Of a stretch of 30,387 nucleotides of DNA, positions 28,116 through 30,387 are shown in pieces; positions within the stretch are counted from its first letter, which is position 1; each line of letters starts with the position of its first letter. The notes under the pieces were generated by a model. That model worked only from the letters and a program-made list of their open reading frames with translations. It ran no database searches and was not told the DNA's origin. Origin of the DNA: Coemansia sp. RSA 487 (taxonomy: Eukaryota > Kickxellomycota > Kickxellomycetes > Kickxellales > Kickxellaceae); assembly GCA_027577595.1 (NCBI GenBank), contig JANBRJ010000137.1, positions 1 through 30,387 of the forward strand, written 5' to 3'. Made by a program: the position numbers and the translations under genes.

Positions 28116-28606
28116 AAGCTCCAGTGTATCTCTTCCTCTCCCTCTCTGGCTGTTGCAAAGTGAAACACAGCTTGGTTTTTCTATTTTTCTATTTCTGTCA
28201 ACGAAAAAAAGACACAGTCAAGCAAGGGTATATACTACTCACTACGTATCGTTGGTGCATTGGTGGAGCTCTTTCTAGCTCAGCGCAAAGTTTATGCTGT
28301 GGAAAAGATGTGTATCAGAAATTGATGATCAACTCAATATGCAGGGCACATGCTGCATAAAGTTTCTCACCTGCCACAAACCCCCATGTGACTGTTGCGA
28401 AAAGCATATATAAAGCGAGGTTTCTGCTTTTTAACAGCAGATGTTTCTTATCTTTCTCCTTTTACTGCAGACACACTGCGATATCTATCTTTTACACCTG
28501 AAACGTCTTTGCTTTGCTATCCTTTTTTCTTTCTGCAAGCTTTCTCCATTGAGTATATTACTACTATTAAAAATAGCAACCCTTTTTTGCCAAACATACG
28601 TTAGTA
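28116..28606. promoter_or_regulatory. upstream region of the F-box gene
   Basis: This contains the 3' flank of UPF1 and the F-box promoter. TATATAAA at 28407-28414 lies 193-200 bases before the ATG at 28607, followed by a pyrimidine-rich leader (CTTATCTTTCTCCTTTTACTG). No gene or repeat was seen. Confidence 0.5.
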
Positions 28607-30325
28607 ATGGCACACAAAATACATATGCGACGTCTGCCGCTGGAGATATTGCTTCATATAAGTCGGTTTATAGACAAGGGCACTTTACGTAGGCTTCAGC
28701 ATGTCAATGCGCTATGGCGCCATATTTGCTTGCCATTGGTATGGAGAAGGATCGAAATTAGCGACTGGGAAAGTGTTACCAGCCCGCAACTACTACATGA
28801 GAGATACGGAAAGTACGTAAAATCTGTGCAATACCGTCGGTACCGTCGGCGGCGGGGAAACTCACACAATACCACGTCCCAGCACACCTCACCAACTACT
28901 ACATCCGACGGGAGAACAAAGACGGAAAGCATCTGTGAATGGCTTGGCATGCACTGGGACAACGTTCGACAGGTTGCAATCGGCGCATGGCCGCCGTATA
29001 ATGTACATCGTATTCAGGCTGCTGTTTCTGCTGCTTGCCCCCAGCTTCAAGTGCTTATTTTAGAAGGCTCCGCGGATGCTTGGGTCGATACGTTGCAACG
29101 CTCAGTTGCAGCACACCTGCAACTACGTTGTCTCCATATTACTGAGGATACACGCGCTTTGCTTCCACCTGCGCCAGACAGCCCCTACAGGAAGCTTTCC
29201 TCATGTAGCAATTTCCTTGCTAACACCGCTGCGACGCATCTAACACATATCACTGTCCCTTGTCTGGCAGACTCGGTTGACTATCTCCTCGAGAGGCTAC
29301 CTGACTTACTTCCTGCACTAAAATCGCTCGATCTTCGCCAGGTCGACGCTGGAATTGCAAATAGGCTTTATATTAACGTTCCACAGGGGCTGAGTGAACT
29401 AAAAACCAGCGGTCGATATCCACTTAGCTCCCGCATGTTCTGTCCATGCCACATTCCGATAACCCAGACACCTTGGACTACTGGTTTTAAACATCAATGT
29501 GACAATAGTCCTCAACTACAAATGCTATCACAGTCGCTACACTCCCTTAGCATAACGGGGCATCGTACTGAGGAAGCAGCACAACGTGAAGCGCGCCAAT
29601 TCTGGGCTGCCATGTTTCAGCGCAAGTGGAGAGTGCTTGTGAACCTAGTTATGCCAGTCGCTTGTCCAGAGTTTAGCAAGCTCATTAAACAGAACTGTCC
29701 AGAGCTGGAAACACTACGCATTTTGCATACTGGAAGCTTCATTATACCGCAGGAAAACGATGAATGGGTTGGCCAGCTAGTAGAGCTGCATCGTCTTCGC
29801 TTTCTCAATATCGCGAGTTCAAATAATGAATATGAAGGATGCTGTCTTACTTCACGACTGGTGACCGGCTTTTCATGGAATACGCCATGGCTGCACACAC
29901 TTTATACATCTCGCCTCACATTGTCAACAGATAATTTGCAGTGTTTGCTAAAATCACTGCCATATTTGCATACGCTGTGGTTTACATTCGATACTGAAAG
30001 GCATACCACATTTAAAGACGAAATGCCATCGGATGAGACACCAGCGAGATTTTCAGATCGTATAAAGTATCTTATCATAAACGATATTTATACAGGGTCT
30101 GAAAATGACGTTGATATGTTTTTGAGCGGCTCGGAATCGGCTGGTGGAATGTGCGCTAGTTATACATTGCAGGATGCGACCATGGCTCTTCTTGGCTGTC
30201 TGGCACATCTTCCAACACTAAGGCGGTGTCGCCTACCAATGTTTACATTCCCAGATGACCAGCGTTGGCAACTGCAGTCCCGACTTCCGCATATAGAGTT
30301 TAGCAGGTATGCACCACCCTATTAA
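28607..30325 (+). CDS. F-box protein with degenerate leucine-rich repeats
   Basis: Probable SCF ubiquitin-ligase substrate adaptor. The 572 residues start at ATG 28607 with an F-box at about 8-50 (RRLPLEILLHISRFIDKGTLRRLQHVNALWRHI split across it). A basic patch comes next (RRYRRRRGN, about 77-86) and a Ser/Thr-rich linker. The rest (about 110-570) is mostly irregular leucine-rich segments of the LQVLILEG, LRCLHI, LKSLDLRQ and LETLRILH kind, about every 25-40 residues, so an LRR fold is likely. There is no intron. The substrate cannot be inferred. F-box genes of this type are numerous and fast-evolving in fungi. Confidence 0.8.
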   Translation: MAHKIHMRRLPLEILLHISRFIDKGTLRRLQHVNALWRHICLPLVWRRIEISDWESVTSPQLLHERYGKYVKSVQYRRYRRRRGNSHNTTSQHTSPTTTSDGRTKTESICEWLGMHWDNVRQVAIGAWPPYNVHRIQAAVSAACPQLQVLILEGSADAWVDTLQRSVAAHLQLRCLHITEDTRALLPPAPDSPYRKLSSCSNFLANTAATHLTHITVPCLADSVDYLLERLPDLLPALKSLDLRQVDAGIANRLYINVPQGLSELKTSGRYPLSSRMFCPCHIPITQTPWTTGFKHQCDNSPQLQMLSQSLHSLSITGHRTEEAAQREARQFWAAMFQRKWRVLVNLVMPVACPEFSKLIKQNCPELETLRILHTGSFIIPQENDEWVGQLVELHRLRFLNIASSNNEYEGCCLTSRLVTGFSWNTPWLHTLYTSRLTLSTDNLQCLLKSLPYLHTLWFTFDTERHTTFKDEMPSDETPARFSDRIKYLIINDIYTGSENDVDMFLSGSESAGGMCASYTLQDATMALLGCLAHLPTLRRCRLPMFTFPDDQRWQLQSRLPHIEFSRYAPPY

Positions 30326-30387
30326 AATTAGACATGTGTTACATTCTTCAATATATATCGTTTTATTATATTTCAAGAGATTTGTAT

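Overview
This window reads as a chromosome segment of an intron-poor, early-diverging fungus. The gene set is eukaryotic: a cytosolic chaperonin subunit, UPF1, ER glucosidase II, NTF2, Dre2/anamorsin, a SCAMP and an acinus-like splicing factor. Introns are few, short (59-407 nt), bounded by GT...AG, and all lie in the first ~160 coding bases. Long genes such as UPF1 (1146 codons) and glucosidase II alpha (963 codons) have none. Together with a siderophore synthetase of the rhizoferrin type, this suggests Zoopagomycota/Mucoromycota, perhaps Kickxellomycotina. That placement is inference, not proof. No mobile element, CRISPR array, rRNA or complete tRNA was seen.

Layout, left to right. 1-605 has no recognisable gene. 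A small two-exon UPF0538/C2orf76-like gene (606-1144, -) is divergent from the mitochondrial ribosomal protein uL3m gene (1460-2404, +). CCT4 (2956-4783, +, one intron) converges on an unknown membrane protein gene (5036-5962, -). An IucA/IucC-type NIS siderophore synthetase (6220-8148, -) shares a ~900 bp upstream region with an AVT-type vacuolar amino-acid transporter (9055-10467, +). That shared region carries two exact fungal iron-GATA sites. A gene-poor stretch follows (10468-11846) that holds a truncated two-exon CCT4-like gene.

Next come an acinus-like SAP/RRM protein (11847-13073, +) and a SCAMP (13407-14468, +), which converges on glucosidase II alpha (14609-17500, -). Dre2/anamorsin (17890-18936, +) converges on a cyanase (19109-19709, -). 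Then come two tandem, paralogous, secreted and probably GPI-anchored DUF7137-type proteins (20168-21218 and 22089-23132, +), NTF2 (23391-24169, -) divergent from UPF1 (24675-28115, +), and an F-box protein (28607-30325, +).

Most genes are unrelated housekeeping functions packed 150-900 bp apart. The accessory content is the siderophore synthetase with its iron-GATA promoter, the cyanase with a substituted active-site arginine, the cell-surface pair and the CCT4-like fragment. Dre2 also stands out because one of its four [2Fe-2S] cysteine ligands is replaced by aspartate. Starts were moved to the first in-frame ATG wherever the open frame began only at TTG or GTG.
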